Assembly (NCBI GenBank): GCA_964036045.1
Contig: OZ038379.1
Coordinates: forward strand, 81,622,562 to 81,686,561
DNA length: 64,000 nucleotides
Reading direction: 5' to 3'
Source: Eutreptiella sp. 'Long Island Sound 2002'
Taxonomy: Eukaryota > Euglenozoa > Euglenophyceae > Eutreptiales > Eutreptiaceae
Shown in pieces: positions 20,513-31,055 of the stretch. The notes below the pieces were generated by a model. It was not told the DNA's origin. It saw only the letters and a program-made list of their open reading frames with translations, and ran no database searches. The translations under genes were made by a program, and so were the position numbers. The stretch's first letter is position 1. Each line of letters begins with the position of its first letter.

Positions 20513-23500
20513 TTTGCTGAAACCCTTGCCCACGTGGACTATGACATTGACACGAACCCAACCGAGGGATTCACCACCCGTTGGGCTGATCGCGATGCGT
20601 ATGTCCACAAGGCCTCCTTGGTGCACACCGTGCATGAGATTGCCGCTGCCCGGAGGTGGGCATGGGAACATGGTGCCCAGAGGGACCTATGGTTTGAGAG
20701 GGTCGAGGGGCAGAAGGAGCACAAGCATGGCGACATGGTCATCGTAATAGAATGGGTTGCTGAGATCGAAGTTAGGAGCAACTACGAGCTGACCGATGTG
20801 GATCTCATCCATGGATGGGACATGAAGCTGGCAGATGTCGACACCGTTGACGTGGCACCAAACCCAGACTGGATTGGCAAGGTGCAAGGTGATGGCACCT
20901 CCGGTGACATGGTGACCATTGTTTGTGCGAACAAACTGCCCGTTCTGCACATCCGCAGGTGGTGGTGCTGTGTCCTGCCTCATGAGCCAGCGTTCCGGTC
21001 GTTGCGTGAGGAGATACGGACGGGGGAGGCCTGGAACGCGTTGCTCAATGCCTGCCGGCAAGAACCACAGCTATCTGCCAGCCTCCCTGACGAAGACCAG
21101 CACATCTTGCGTCACCTTGTGGAGCATCATAACCTGAACACCTTCCAAGCCTTGGCTATCCGGCAATGTCTGGATGAGGGTGCTCTTGTCTCCTCCATGA
21201 CTGGGGGGGCCGGCACGGGGAAGTCCGAGAACGTGGTGGCCTGCATCAAGGCAGTGATGTGGCAGCAGGGGTACTTCGACCCATGCATCCCGAATCCCAA
21301 GGCGCCAGATTCGATACACACTGGCAAGAAAGGGGGGGGGGGGCACCCACCGACAAACCCCCTCGGGCATGCATCTTGGTCACCGCCCCAACAAACGCAC
21401 AAGTCAACAACCTGATGCTGCGGGTGATCCAATCGGCAGAACAGGATCCTGCCTTCTCAGCGGCGGTCCTGAAGGATCATCCTGTGCCCTGGATGCGGCT
21501 CCGAGCTGCAAGGGGCCGAACCCCCCCAAATTTGCAGCCGTACAACCAGGCAGGAGTCCAAGAGGCGTTGGACAATCATCCGGACTGGGATGGCACATTT
21601 GCATGTGCCCTCAACAGCTGCCGGGTTCTCTTTGCAACAGCCGGTATGGTCGCCACACGGCGAAGTTGTTGCTTGCGGGCCCCCCCGGTGACCCACAAAC
21701 TCGGTTCGCATTCAGCTTCGTGGATGAGTGCTCGAGGCATAGCATCCCAGTGGGTCTGGACTTGGCGGCTTTTGGGGCACAGTGCATGTTTTGCGGGGAC
21801 GCCGGTCAACTGCGCCCATACAGTGCCATCACTCTTCTCGCATCTAAGAAAGGGGAGAAAGGGGGCAAGGTGACGGCTCAACAAATTGCTTGGCCGCAGT
21901 CCGAGCATTTTGTTAACCTCAATGTGCACCTCCACCAGGGACCAGGGATGCAGTACGGTGACTCGCAGCGCTTCGCCACAAGTAGTGTGTTGCAGTTTGT
22001 CCTGTACCGTACAAGGTGTACTGCGTGTGTCCAAACCCAGCAGTTCCGCATGGACCTGCCTTTGGCAACGGTGGTGCGTGCGCTGTTCACGGGGGGGGTC
22101 TTTGGGCTGGTACCCCTCCTCCTCCCCAGCATTACCCCCCCCGGTGTTGGGAGGGCAACACATCCGCATAGTCAGCACAGACGATCCTGAGTGGAGACAG
22201 CAGGTGACACGGTACGGGATGTCGCCCGACCGGGTGGACAGACTAAGAAGGGAGATTGGCAGAGCATGGGAACGCCTTGTCATGGACGACGCCATGCGCG
22301 CCCAGGGGAACCTGAGCCGGGAGGAGGTCTGGCTGGTGCTGCACTTTCTGGAGCATGCACACAGTGCAAATGTGTACCCCCCAAGTCATTGGCAATCGTC
22401 ACCACACACTTTGCGCAAATGCTATGGCTGCAGCACTGTGTGTGGGAGGCAGGGCGCAGGCTGCATGGGGACCAGGCATATGAGTGTGTGCAGACCATCG
22501 CCACCCTTGACCGGTACCAGGGTTTGCAGGCTCCGGTTGTCCTTGCCTCCCTGGTGTCCTCGGAGCCGGGGATCATGAAGGACGTGGTGCGGGCAAACAC
22601 ACTAACCAGCAGGGCCCAATCTGAGCTGCATCTGTTCGGGCCCTTTTTCGGTTGGGAGGAATGCCTCCTCACTGCAGGTTGGTTGAGTGGGTTGAGGGTG
22701 ATGGCTGCCGAACTGTGGCAGTCACCATCCCAAGAGGACGTACAGAGGGTGCGCCTTCCAGGGGTTCTGTACCAACAGCCTACCCTTGCCAAACCAGAGC
22801 TGGGTGTCATTTACAAGTTCAAGGGGGGGGGTTGGGGGTGGTGGGGCAGTGGCTTTGGAAACCGTTGAGGATTGACCCTTGGGGATCCCCCCCCCCCCCA
22901 GAGTGACCAATTGTTGGACTGGGAGCGGATCATGGCCAACAAGAGGGTTGGGACATAGGAGATGCGGCTGCGCCTCCAATCGGGGGAATTAGAACCAATC
23001 CACCTGGGGGTGACCCTCCCCGATTTCACGGAGTGGGCATTGCCCTACATCCTCATCAGGGATGAGGACACAGACTGGGCAGGGTGGCATGACATTAAGG
23101 GGTTGGCGAGAGTGTGCCACACACAGGATTTGGCGGACGACGAGCAAAGGCCTGTGCAGTTTCTGCTCACCAAGCCCTTCCGCAACGCCCAAACCTATTG
23201 CACCCCCCCCCCCCCCCGCCGGTCAGCTGCCTACCGCATTGTGTCTCTGCCTGTGTGGCATGATGCCTACAGGCACGTGGACATGGTAGGCTTCCTGGGC
23301 GATGACTTCTGCACACCCTTGGGGGTGTATGTGGCGTCTTTGCTCCATGGGGTGAGAGAGTGTTTGGGGGGAGGCGCTGTGTGTTCCCCACATGCCGTTC
23401 ACCGTGGACATACCCAGCACTGTGGTTGGAAGCCATTGCCGGATCGTGTGAAGCGGTATGTCCTTGGCATGGTCGCACCGGTAGAGAAGCCTACATCATC

Positions 23501-23534
23501 AATTGGCATTCGTTTCGGACCGCAAAAATCATGA

Positions 23535-23930
23535 CATGACCCTGGCGGTGACAGGCTCTGTGGAACATTGGACAACCTCCACTGTGGCGCATGTGGAGGT
23601 GTGTGTGGGACATCGGACGTTCCGAATGGGTGGTACTATGTCCGCATGGAGCGTCATGGGTAGCGGGCCACAATCTTAGGGTCTCTATTGTCCGCCTCTC
23701 GTCTATGTGCAATGTTTGCTTCCCTGCTTCAATGTGTCATGAACCAAATCAGGGGCTCTACAGAAACCCCCCTCCTCCCCCGAATCCTGAGGCATGTACC
23801 CAGGATCCCCATGAGGTGATCCAAGTTGGTGTGATGTCCTTGCCTTGGCGCAATGACTTGCACCCCTAGAATGTGTGACAAACTGTGTGGGGCATTTTGG
23901 CAGTCTAGGCAGCAGCAGGGCTTTGCCATG
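23535..23930 (+). other. Possible read-through C-terminus and 3' region of the helicase gene
   Basis: If the TGA at 23532 is ignored, the same frame continues for about 45 codons (HDPGGDRLCGTLDNLHCGAC, then GWYYVRMERHG) to a TAG near 23658. The composition looks protein-like. The rest, to 23930, is unassigned. Confidence 0.35.
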
Positions 23931-23934
23931 GAAT

Positions 23935-24435
23935 AATTTGCACCTCCACGAACGTTATTTCATCACTCCATGAATTTTTTATGCCCCTCCGTGAATTATT
24001 TCACCCCTCCGTGAATTACTTATGCCCCTCCGTGAATTATTTGATACCTCCGTGAATTATTTATGCCCCTCCGTGAATTATTTCACCCCTCCGTGAATTA
24101 CTTATACCCCTCCGTGAATTATTTGATACCTCCCTGAATTACTTATACCCCTCCCTGAATTATTTGATACCTCCATTAGTTATTGAGGCCCCTCCGTGAA
24201 TTATTTGATACCTCCGTGAATCATTTATGCCCCTGCGTGAATTACTTTATACGTCCGTGAATTATGCAGGCCCCTCCGTGAATTATTTGATACCTCCGTG
24301 GATTACTTATGCCCCTCCGTGAATTATTTGATACCTCCGTGGATTACTTATGCCCCTCCGTGAATTATTTGATATCTCCGTGAATTATTTATGCCCCTCC
24401 GCGAATTATTTGATACCTCCGTGAATTATCCTTAT
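23935..24435. repeat. 20/21-bp minisatellite (CCTCCGTGAATTATT)
   Basis: About 24 units of CCTCCGTGAATTATTTGATA alternating with CCCCTCCGTGAATTACTTATG. Sporadic variants (CCCTGAATT, CCATTAGTTATTG) show decay. Confidence 0.85.
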
Positions 24436-24454
24436 TTTCCCCCATTTTTCAAGA

Positions 24455-24860
24455 GGTATGTGTTTTTTTTTTGGCGGGGGGGGGGGTACTTGTGCCACAT
24501 TGTTCCCAGAATTGCCTTTTCCGCATTTTCAAACCCCCTTTTTTCCCCAACCCAACCCATCATTTTCTTGAACTGCTTGGTTGTGTGTTTTTTGGGGGGG
24601 GGGGGCTTGTATCAGACTTTTCCTAGTGTTCCCTTGTCCACATTTTCCATTCCAACCTATGTTCCCTAGCGCACCATTTTCCCGAGGTGAAGTGCCTGTG
24701 TGTCTGTGGGGGGTGGGGTATTGCACTTTTATCCCAATTTTCTTGTGAAGTTGCTATGTGTCTTGGGGGGGGGTCTGCACTGTTATAACCATTTTCTTGA
24801 ACTCAAGTTCCTGTGTGTGTGTGTGGGGGGGGGCGCACTTGTATCAGACTTTTACTTGGA
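24455..24860 (+). repeat. G-run punctuated repeat of about 110-130 bp
   Basis: Runs of 8-12 G recur at about 24474, 24594, 24708, 24763 and 24823. Each is followed by CTTGTATCAGACTTTT- or TTGCACTTTTAT-like words and then CATTTTCTTGAACT. It lies just inside the right end region of element A. Confidence 0.6.
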
Positions 24861-24884
24861 TGTGCTCTAATGGTGGGTCCGCAA

Positions 24885-24936
24885 CACGACATGCCAAATC
24901 AGACTTCAGACTTCAGACTTTATACCCATAGCTGAT
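24885..24936 (+). repeat. Internal extra copy of the element A right terminus
   Basis: CAACACGACATGCCAAATCA, a doubled GACTTCA, and ACTTTATACCCATAGCTG: identical to the true right end at 25123-25174. It is followed by ATGGGGACCTATGGGGG rather than by target DNA. Confidence 0.75.
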
Positions 24937-25122
24937 GGGGACCTATGGGGGCTTGTGGGGGCCTATGGAGGCCTCTGGGGACCTATGGGGGCTCTGCGTG
25001 GCATGAAATAAGGGGAGGCCCCCCAGAGATCGACCAGGGGGGGTGCCAACCCCCCCAGGGGCTTTATGGACCTGCGGTACATGAAATAAGGGGTGCCCCC
25101 CCAGTGACCTACCAGGGGGGGC
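24937..25122 (+). repeat. Short GGGGACCTATGG seed array and GAAATAAGGGG repeat
   Basis: Between the two right-terminus copies lie about six units related to GGGGACCTATGG, then two copies of CATGAAATAAGGGG followed by a C run, GACC, and CCAGGGGGGG. This is the same 12-mer that makes up the 3.4-kb and about 13-kb arrays to the right. Confidence 0.65.
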
Positions 25123-25174
25123 AACACGACATGCCAAATCAGACTTCAGACTTCAGACTTTATACCCATAGCTG

Positions 25175-25182
25175 CGTCTCCG
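25175..25182 (+). repeat. Right target-site duplication of element A
   Basis: CGTCTCCG, identical to 15055-15062. Confidence 0.8.
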
Positions 25183-26240
25183 CTTCACCATCAACACACA
25201 GCATAGTGCTGTTTTGTGGTTTTGCTCCGTACATTTTCATCTTCTTGCACGGATGATCCTTCAGCCGACCAGCAGCCTTGACTGTACGTGTTGTACAAAT
25301 GGGCCATGTCTTGGAGTGTGGTGGCGAATCCTCTGCAGTCGTCGTTGTACACGATCTCGAGTACTTTGATGAGTGGGTCCCAGGGGGCTGCTAAGCTTTT
25401 GAACTTGTTCCTAGCGTGTGGAGAGAGGTCCGCTGGAATTTTTTGGTGAAGAGTACTCCTTGGTTAAATTTGGTGCGCACGCATGTGGTGGTGGCGTGTA
25501 GGCCGACTCCCATTGAGTCTCCTTGTGATCCTCCATGACGCATCGCGTAAGGACCTGCAAGCCTGAATGGCGATACCACGTAAATTCGGAATGAGTTGAA
25601 GAATTTTTCTGCCCATTCTTCTACGTGAAGTGCTTCGTTCGGAAGAGGCAGTCCATGTCTTTTCTCATAGTGTTGCAAAATGTGTTACTTTCATCCCAGC
25701 CGATGATGAATACTTTGCCATAGTAGTGCGCGAACCACCATGTCAGCCATCGGCATGTGATCGCGCACATCTGTAGTGATAGCTGCTTTCTGTAGGCAAA
25801 GTGGTTGGGGGGAACCCAGGCGGTCCATTCTAAGCGTTGTTGTTGGCAGAGGGAGCGTTGCTTGATTCTAGTCGACGAAGGTATGGTTCCAGGAGGATGG
25901 GGCCGCTGTTGGGAATGAGCCATTTAGGCTGCTTCTTGATTAGGCATAAGTGAAGTACGGCGCAAAACAGCTCGTCATGAGCCCCTTGTGTGAACGCTCG
26001 TAAGAGGGATGTGAACAGGTAGTGGCTGAATCCGTCTAGTCGGCTGACGAGTGCTTGGGGTAGTTGTTCTAGTGACATGGCGTCCGAGGAGGGTCGGCGT
26101 ACTAGATCAGTGAATTGTTGGAAACCTGGAGGTTTGCCGGCGGGGTCTTCAAGGGAGAGGCCTTTGTGTACGTGTTGTAGCTTCAACATGTGAGTGAGGA
26201 AGTCGGGCTTGTCCTCTGGTACTTCGGGCGTCAGTTCCAT
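25183..26240 (-). pseudogene. Reverse transcriptase domain (fingers and palm)
   Basis: In minus-strand order: LHLCLIKKQPKWLIPNSGPI (finger motif, K..K...RPI-like), NHFAYRKQLS (the F-x-x-R-K-G-R-S motif), KVFIIGWDESNTF (motif A with the first catalytic Asp), GGSQGDSMGVGLHA (the P-Q-G-D-x-L/M-G motif), and EIVYNDDCRGF (motif C; YNDD at 25339-25350 corresponds to YxDD). It then runs KKMKMYGAKPQNSTMLCV, DGEAET, and is cut at 25182 by element A. RT makes cDNA from the element's RNA at the target nick. At least three frame changes separate these motifs, but all catalytic residues remain recognisable. Element identity as non-LTR rests on the downstream RNase H, the zinc knuckle, the poly(A) tail and the lack of LTRs, integrase or protease. 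Confidence 0.75.
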
Positions 26241-26945
26241 TCACTTTTTCACATGCTCATGATCTAGGGCTATGTGTGGTCTTCCGCTGTAGAGTTCTTG
26301 AGCTTGCTTGAGCATCTCTTCTTGGAGTTCAGCTTTTTCTTTGGGGGAAGTACTTGCCATCGGCGCTGATTTCGCCCACGACTTGGAACTTGTTCTTTTT
26401 CAGCTTTATGGCGTGAGTTGTGGCTGATGTGATGGAGACTCCTTTTAGTTTTCAAGAGGGAAGTGGAGTTTCACTGCCATCGCCTTGTTGTTTCTGTTCT
26501 CCCACCATTGGGCAGTTTCAGCCGAGCGTCTTCCGCTGTGAGATTGCAGTGCCGCGGCCAGGGCTCTACCATCTGTTGATGAGAGGGACATTTTCGACCG
26601 GCGGCGGGGTATGATGTCGTCCATGGCCGTGAAGTACATGTGCATGACTGCGGTGGGATGTCATTCAGAGATGTTGGCCCATGCAAAGAGGATGGAACAT
26701 GGGTTTCCAACTTCCTGGAAATCCTCCCGATTTAAGAGGCGGAAGTCATATCTCTTGTTGGAGGGGTCCGTTGGTTTCATCCGGTCGCAGTCGATAGCAA
26801 GGGTGTATTGTTGCGCATTGTGAGTGCTGAGGCCAGGCAGTTGATCTCTGGGGCAGGCCACACATGGGGTGCTGCTGCGGAGGAACAGCAAGTCTACCTC
26901 TGTCATTGAGATTCCTTTCCGGGTAATGACGTGGTTCGTTGGCCG
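26241..26945 (-). pseudogene. Retrotransposon N-terminal region (pre-RT)
   Basis: Minus-strand frames read, in order: STPCVACPRDQLPGLSTH (a C-x2-C), NKRYDFRLLNREDFQEVG, ILFAWANISE, an in-frame TGA (26661), HPTAVMHMYFTAMDDIIP, then after a frame change ATTHAIKLKKNKFQVVGEIS and KEKAELQEEMLKQAQELYSG, and a TGA at 26241 before MELTPEVPEDKPDFLTHMLK. The last part is charged and probably helical. I cannot identify an endonuclease fold with confidence. Both stops lie where Trp would fit (E/W/H and K/W/M). Confidence 0.5.
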
Positions 26946-27534
26946 ACCCGTGGTGTATGGGGGGAATCATCACATGGGGTATAGAAGGCCACGTGATGAG
27001 TCCCTGGGGGTTGTAGACCCCTCACGGAATCATCGCGTGCCCTCTATACCCGACGGGAGGATTCCCTGCGGGGTCCGAACGCCCCAGGGAATCATCGCGT
27101 GCCCTCTATACCCCACGCGATGATTCCTATACCCCACGGGATGATTCCATGAGGGGTGTAGACCCCTCAGGGAATCATCCCGTGGGGTATAGGAATTATC
27201 GCGTGGGGTATAGAGGGCACGCGATCATTCCTTGAGGGGTTCATAACTCTTAGGGAATCAGCGCATGGGCTATAGACTGCACGCAATGATTTCTTGAGGG
27301 GTGTAGACCCTTCAGTGAATCATCACGTGGGGTATAGAGGGCACGCGATCATTCCCTAAGTGGTGTAAACCCCTCAAGGAATCATCGCGTGGGCTATAGA
27401 CTGCACGCGATGATTCCCTGAGGGGTGTAGACTCCTGAAGGAATTGTCGCTTGGGGTGTACAATAGTTGAAGAGGGGATGCGAAAATTCCCTGAGGGGTG
27501 TAGACCCCTCAGGAAATCATCGATTGGTGTATAC
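26946..27534. repeat. Palindromic minisatellite array 1
   Basis: About ten inverted-repeat units: GATTCCCTGAGGGG, TGTAGA, CCCCTCAGGGAATC, each joined by ATCGCGTGGGGTATAGAGGG or its complement (TATAGAGGGCACGCGATGAT). Every unit can fold into a hairpin with a six-base loop. It directly precedes the 12-mer array. Confidence 0.85.
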
Positions 27535-30500
27535 AGTTGGGGACCTATGGGGAACTTGGGGGACCTGTGGCGGCCTATGGCGACCCATGGGCACCCGTGG
27601 GGGCCTATGGGGACCTATGGGTGCCTACGGGGACCTTTGGGGACCTATGGGGACCTATGGGCCCCTATGGGGTCCTTTGGGGACCTATGGGGACCTATGG
27701 GGAACTAGGGGCACCTATGGGGGCCTTTGGGGTCCTATGGGGGCCTAAGGAGACCTATGGGGACCTTTGGGTACCTATCAGGACCTTTGGGGACCTCTCG
27801 AGACCTTTCGGGACCCATGGAGACCTATGGGGGCCCATGGGGACCTATGGGGACCTATGGGGGCCTATGGGGGCCTATTGGCACCTATGGGGACCTTTGG
27901 CACCTATGGGGGCCTATGGGGACCTATGGGGGCCTATGACCACCTATGGCCACCTATGGGGACCTTTGGGGACCTATGGGGACCTTTGGGGTCCTATGGG
28001 CATTTCTGGGGTCCTTTGGGCACCTACCGGGACCCATGGGGACCTATGGGGGCCTATGGGGACCTATGGAGACCTTTGGGGACCTATGGGGACCTATGGG
28101 GGCCTATGGGGGCCTATTGGCACCTATGGGGACCTATGGGGACCAATGGGGACCTATGGCCACCTATTGCCACCTACGGGGACCTTTGGGGACCTTTGGG
28201 GACCTATGGGGACCTTTGGGGTCCTATGGGGACCTATGGGGTCCATTGGGGACCTCTGGGAACCAATGGGAGCTATCGGGGCTTGTGGGGACCAATGGGG
28301 GCTTATGGGGACCTATGGGACCCCGTGGGGACTTGTTGGCATCTATGGGCACCTTTGGGGACCCACTGGCACCTTTGGGGACCGCTTGGGGCCTATTAGC
28401 ACCTATGGGGGCCTATGGAGACCTATTGGGACCTATCCGGGCCTGTGGGGACCTATGGGGACCTATGGGGACCTATGGGGCCCTATTGGGGCCTATCAGG
28501 ACCTATGGGGGCCCATGGGGACCTCCGGGGACCTATGGGGGCCTATGTGGACCTATGGGGACCTTTGGGGACCTATGGGGCCCTATGGGGGCCCATTGGC
28601 ACCTTTGGGGAGCTATGGGGACCTTTGGCGGCCTATAGGGACCTATGGGGTCCTTTGGGGACCTCCGGGAACCAATGGGACCAATGGGACCTATGGGGCT
28701 AGTGGGGGCCTATGGGGGCTTGTGGGGACCTACAAGACCCTATGGCAACTCGTCGGCATCTATGGGGACCTTTGGGGACCTACTGGCACCTATGGGGCCG
28801 TATGGGGGCCTATGGGCGCCTATGGAGACCTATGGGGACCTATCATCACCTATGGGGATCTCTGGGCTCCTATGGGGACCTATGGGGACCCTTGGGGACC
28901 TATGGGGGCCTATGGTGGCCTTTGGGGACCTATGGGGGCCTATGGGGGCCTATTGGCACCTTTGGAGACGTATCGAGGCCTATGGGGGCATACCGGCACC
29001 TATGGGGACCTTTGGGGTCTATGGGGGCCTACGGGGCCTATGGCCACCTATGGCCACCTATGGAGACCTTTGGGGACCTATGGGGACCTATGGGGGCCTA
29101 CAGGGACCTTTGGGGACCGATGGGGGCCTATTGGGGCCTATGAGGGCCTGTTGGCACGTTTCGGGACGTATTGGGGCCTATGGGGGCCTATTGGGGCCCG
29201 TGGGGACCTATGGGGACCTTTGGTAGCTTATAGGGTCTGTGGGGACCTATGGGGACCTATGGTCACCTATGACCCCCTGTGGAGACCTTTGGGGACCTAT
29301 GGGGACCTATGGGGACCTTTGGGGTCCTATGGGAACCTATGGGGGCCTATTGGCACCTATGGGACGTATCGGGGCCCTTGGGGGCGCATTGGCACCTATG
29401 GGGACCTTCCGCGGCCTATGGGTGCCTATGGGGACCTATGGGGACCTATGGCCACCTCGGGCCGCCTATGGAGACCTATCGGGACCTATGGGGACCTATG
29501 GCGACATTTGGGGACCTCTAGGAACCTATGGGACCTATGGGGGCTTGTGGGGCCTTACGGGAGCCTATGTGGACTCGTTGGCATCTATGGGGACCTTTGG
29601 GGACTACTAACATCTATGGGGCCGTGTGGGGGTCTATGGGCACCTATGGAGACCTATGGGGACCTATCAGTACCTATGGGGACCTATGGGTGCCTATGTG
29701 GACCTATGGGGACCTATGGGGACCTACGGGGGCCTATGGGGAATTATGGGGACCTTTGGGGACCTATAGGGGCCTATGGGGGCCTACTGGCACCTATGGG
29801 GTCCCATGGGGACCTTTGGCGGCCTATGGGGGCCTATGGGGACCTATGGCCACCTATGGCCACCTATGGAGACCTTTGGACACCTATGGGGACCTATGGG
29901 GGCGTATGGGGACCTATGGGGGCGTATGGGGACCTTTGGAGACCTATGGGGGCCTATGGGGGGCTATGGTGGCCCATGGGGACCTTTGGTAGCGTATAGG
30001 GTCTATAGGGACCTACGGGGACCTATGGCCACCGATGGTCACCTGTGGAGACCTTTGGGGACCTATGGGGGCCAATGGGGACCTATGGGGACATTTGGGG
30101 ACCTATGGGGGCCTATGGGGGCCTATGGGGGCCTACTGGCACCTTTGGGGACGTATTGCGGCCTATGGGGGCCTATGGGCATGTATGGGGACCTATGGGG
30201 TCCTTTGGCAGCCTATAGGGGCCTATGGGGACCTATGGCCACCTATGGCCATTTCCGGAGACCTTTGTGGAACTATGGGGGCCTATGGGGACCTATGGGG
30301 ACATTTGGGGACCTATGGGGTCCTTTGCGGACCTCTAGGAACCTATGGGACCTATCGGGGCTTTTGGGGGCCTATGGGGGCCTGTGGGGACCTATGGGAG
30401 CCTGTGGGGACTCATTGGCATCTATGGGGACCTTTGGGGACCAAGGGGCACCTATGGAGAACTCTCGGGGCCTATGGGCACCTGTGGCGGCCTATGGGGA

Positions 30501-30897
30501 CGTATGGGGCCCCATCGGGGCCTGTAGGGACGTATGGGGATCTATGGGGCCCTATCGGGGCCTATCAGGACCTATGGGGGCCTATGGGGACCTGTGGAGA
30601 CCTATGGGGGATTACCGGGTTCTATGGGGACCCGTGGGGGCCTACGGGGACCTATGGGGACTTGTTGGCACCTATGGGCACCTATGGCGACCTATGGGCG
30701 CCTATGGGGGCTTGTGGGGACGTATGGGGGCCTATGGGGACTCATTGGCATCTATGCGGACCTTTGGGGGCCTATATGCACCTACGGGAGCCCATGGGGA
30801 CCTATCGGGACCTATGGGGGCCTATGGGGACCTTTGGCGACCTGTTGGCACCTATGGGGACCCATGGGGACCTATCGGTGCCTATGGGGACCTATGG
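27535..30897 (+). repeat. 12-bp minisatellite GGGGACCTATGG, array 1 (3.4 kb)
   Basis: About 280 units of GGGGACCTATGG with frequent GGGGGCCTATGG, TTTGG and ACTATTGGCACC variants. The unit has no stop in any forward register (it reads GDLW, GTYG or GPMG), so overlapping frames of up to 820 codons exist. I do not regard these as proteins. The G-rich strand is always the plus strand. Confidence 0.9.
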
Positions 30898-31055
30898 TGT
30901 GGGGGGCATCATCTTTTTGCACCCCCATCTTGAACCCCCCCCCCCTTTCTCCCAGCATCAGATCTATGTAAGACAGATCACACATCTTGTTGTATACAGT
31001 GCCAAAACAACATGCCATATACGACATTAGACATGAGACTTTATACACAATCCCC
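30898..31055 (+). mobile_element. Right end of element C (same family as A and B)
   Basis: After the array: a C run, CAACATGCCATATACGACAT, TAGACATGAGACTTTATACA and CAATCCCC. It aligns base by base with the right ends of A and B (mirror image GGGGATTGTGTATAAAGTC against CAGCTATGGGTATAAAGTC). The terminal CTG is changed to CCC. A coding frame begins immediately after. I could not find the left end; it is either deleted or lies at or before 26945. Confidence 0.6.

Larger units (their letters stand above)
18329..23534 (+). pseudogene. UPF1-like superfamily 1 helicase, frame-broken at several points
   Basis: ATP-driven RNA/DNA helicase of the UPF1-like SF1 type. N-terminal part: two copies of a domain with HIGHSF...LPLEARK.VLGLD..VSDPDI (about 18400-18480 and 19500-19590), Pro-rich linkers, a unique block (SAKTLQLIRENHGGGAQYF) and a QGKG repeat. 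Helicase core in order: LNTFQALAIRQ (Q-motif-like), Walker A GGAGTGKSE (about 21203), motif Ia VTAPTNAQVNNLM, Walker B FVDEC (about 21720), motif III CGDAGQLRPY, motif V DRYQGLQAPVVLASLV (about 22509), motif VI NTLTSRAQSELHLFG. All key residues are present. The frame changes between these blocks, most clearly at G12 (21332) and near C runs at 18913, 21680, 22135 and 22377. TGA ends it at 23532, but the frame continues coherently beyond (HCGACGGVCGTSDVPNGWYY). Either a pseudogene or a gene with run-length errors. Confidence 0.7.
15063..25174 (+). mobile_element. Element A: 10.1-kb insertion carrying a UPF1-like helicase
   Basis: The ends are inverted repeats: CAGGTATGGGTATA at 15063-15076 and TATACCCATAGCTG at 25161-25174 (13 of 14 positions pair). 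Perfect 8-bp duplications (CGTCTCCG) flank them, and excision restores the split retrotransposon frame. Inside the left end is TTGGCTATGAGACTTCAGAC and GACTTTTATGGACC, also found at the left end of element B. Inside the right end is ACACGACATGCCAAATCAGA and CAGACTTTATACCC, shared with B and C. Contents: C-rich leader, tandem repeats, a minus-strand ORF, a repeat field, a helicase gene, minisatellites. I find no recognisable transposase. An 8-bp duplication and CAG...CTG ends would fit hAT-like or Zisupton-like cut-and-paste elements, but this is inference. Confidence 0.8.
25175..26945 (-). mobile_element. Non-LTR (LINE-type) retrotransposon, 5' part (5' truncated)
   Basis: Minus-strand continuation of the element whose 3' part is at 12344-15062. 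It ends toward 26945 where palindromic satellite begins, with no 5' UTR or complete endonuclease seen. In-frame TGA at 26661 and 26241 and several frame changes mark it as dead. Together the parts give about 4.5 kb of element. Confidence 0.75.

Noticed and set aside
20069-20671. Minus-strand ORFs over the QGKG region
   Set aside because: Antisense of the helicase repeat region; Leu/Ala/Phe repeats mirror the 18-bp unit.
15063-25174. Element A as a giant intron or intein of the retrotransposon
   Set aside because: The borders are CAG...CTG with an 8-bp direct duplication rather than GT...AG. The insert contains stops in all frames and has no intein motifs.
26946-27534. CRISPR array
   Set aside because: Repeats are palindromic and contiguous, with no unique spacers of constant length, in a eukaryotic context.
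27537-29999. 820-codon ORF MGTYGELGGP... and its many companions in 27.5-30.9, 42.9-47.2 and 48.5-57.5 kb
   Set aside because: They arise because the 12-mer has no stop codon in any forward frame. Three overlapping frames are open at once and peptides are pure repeat.
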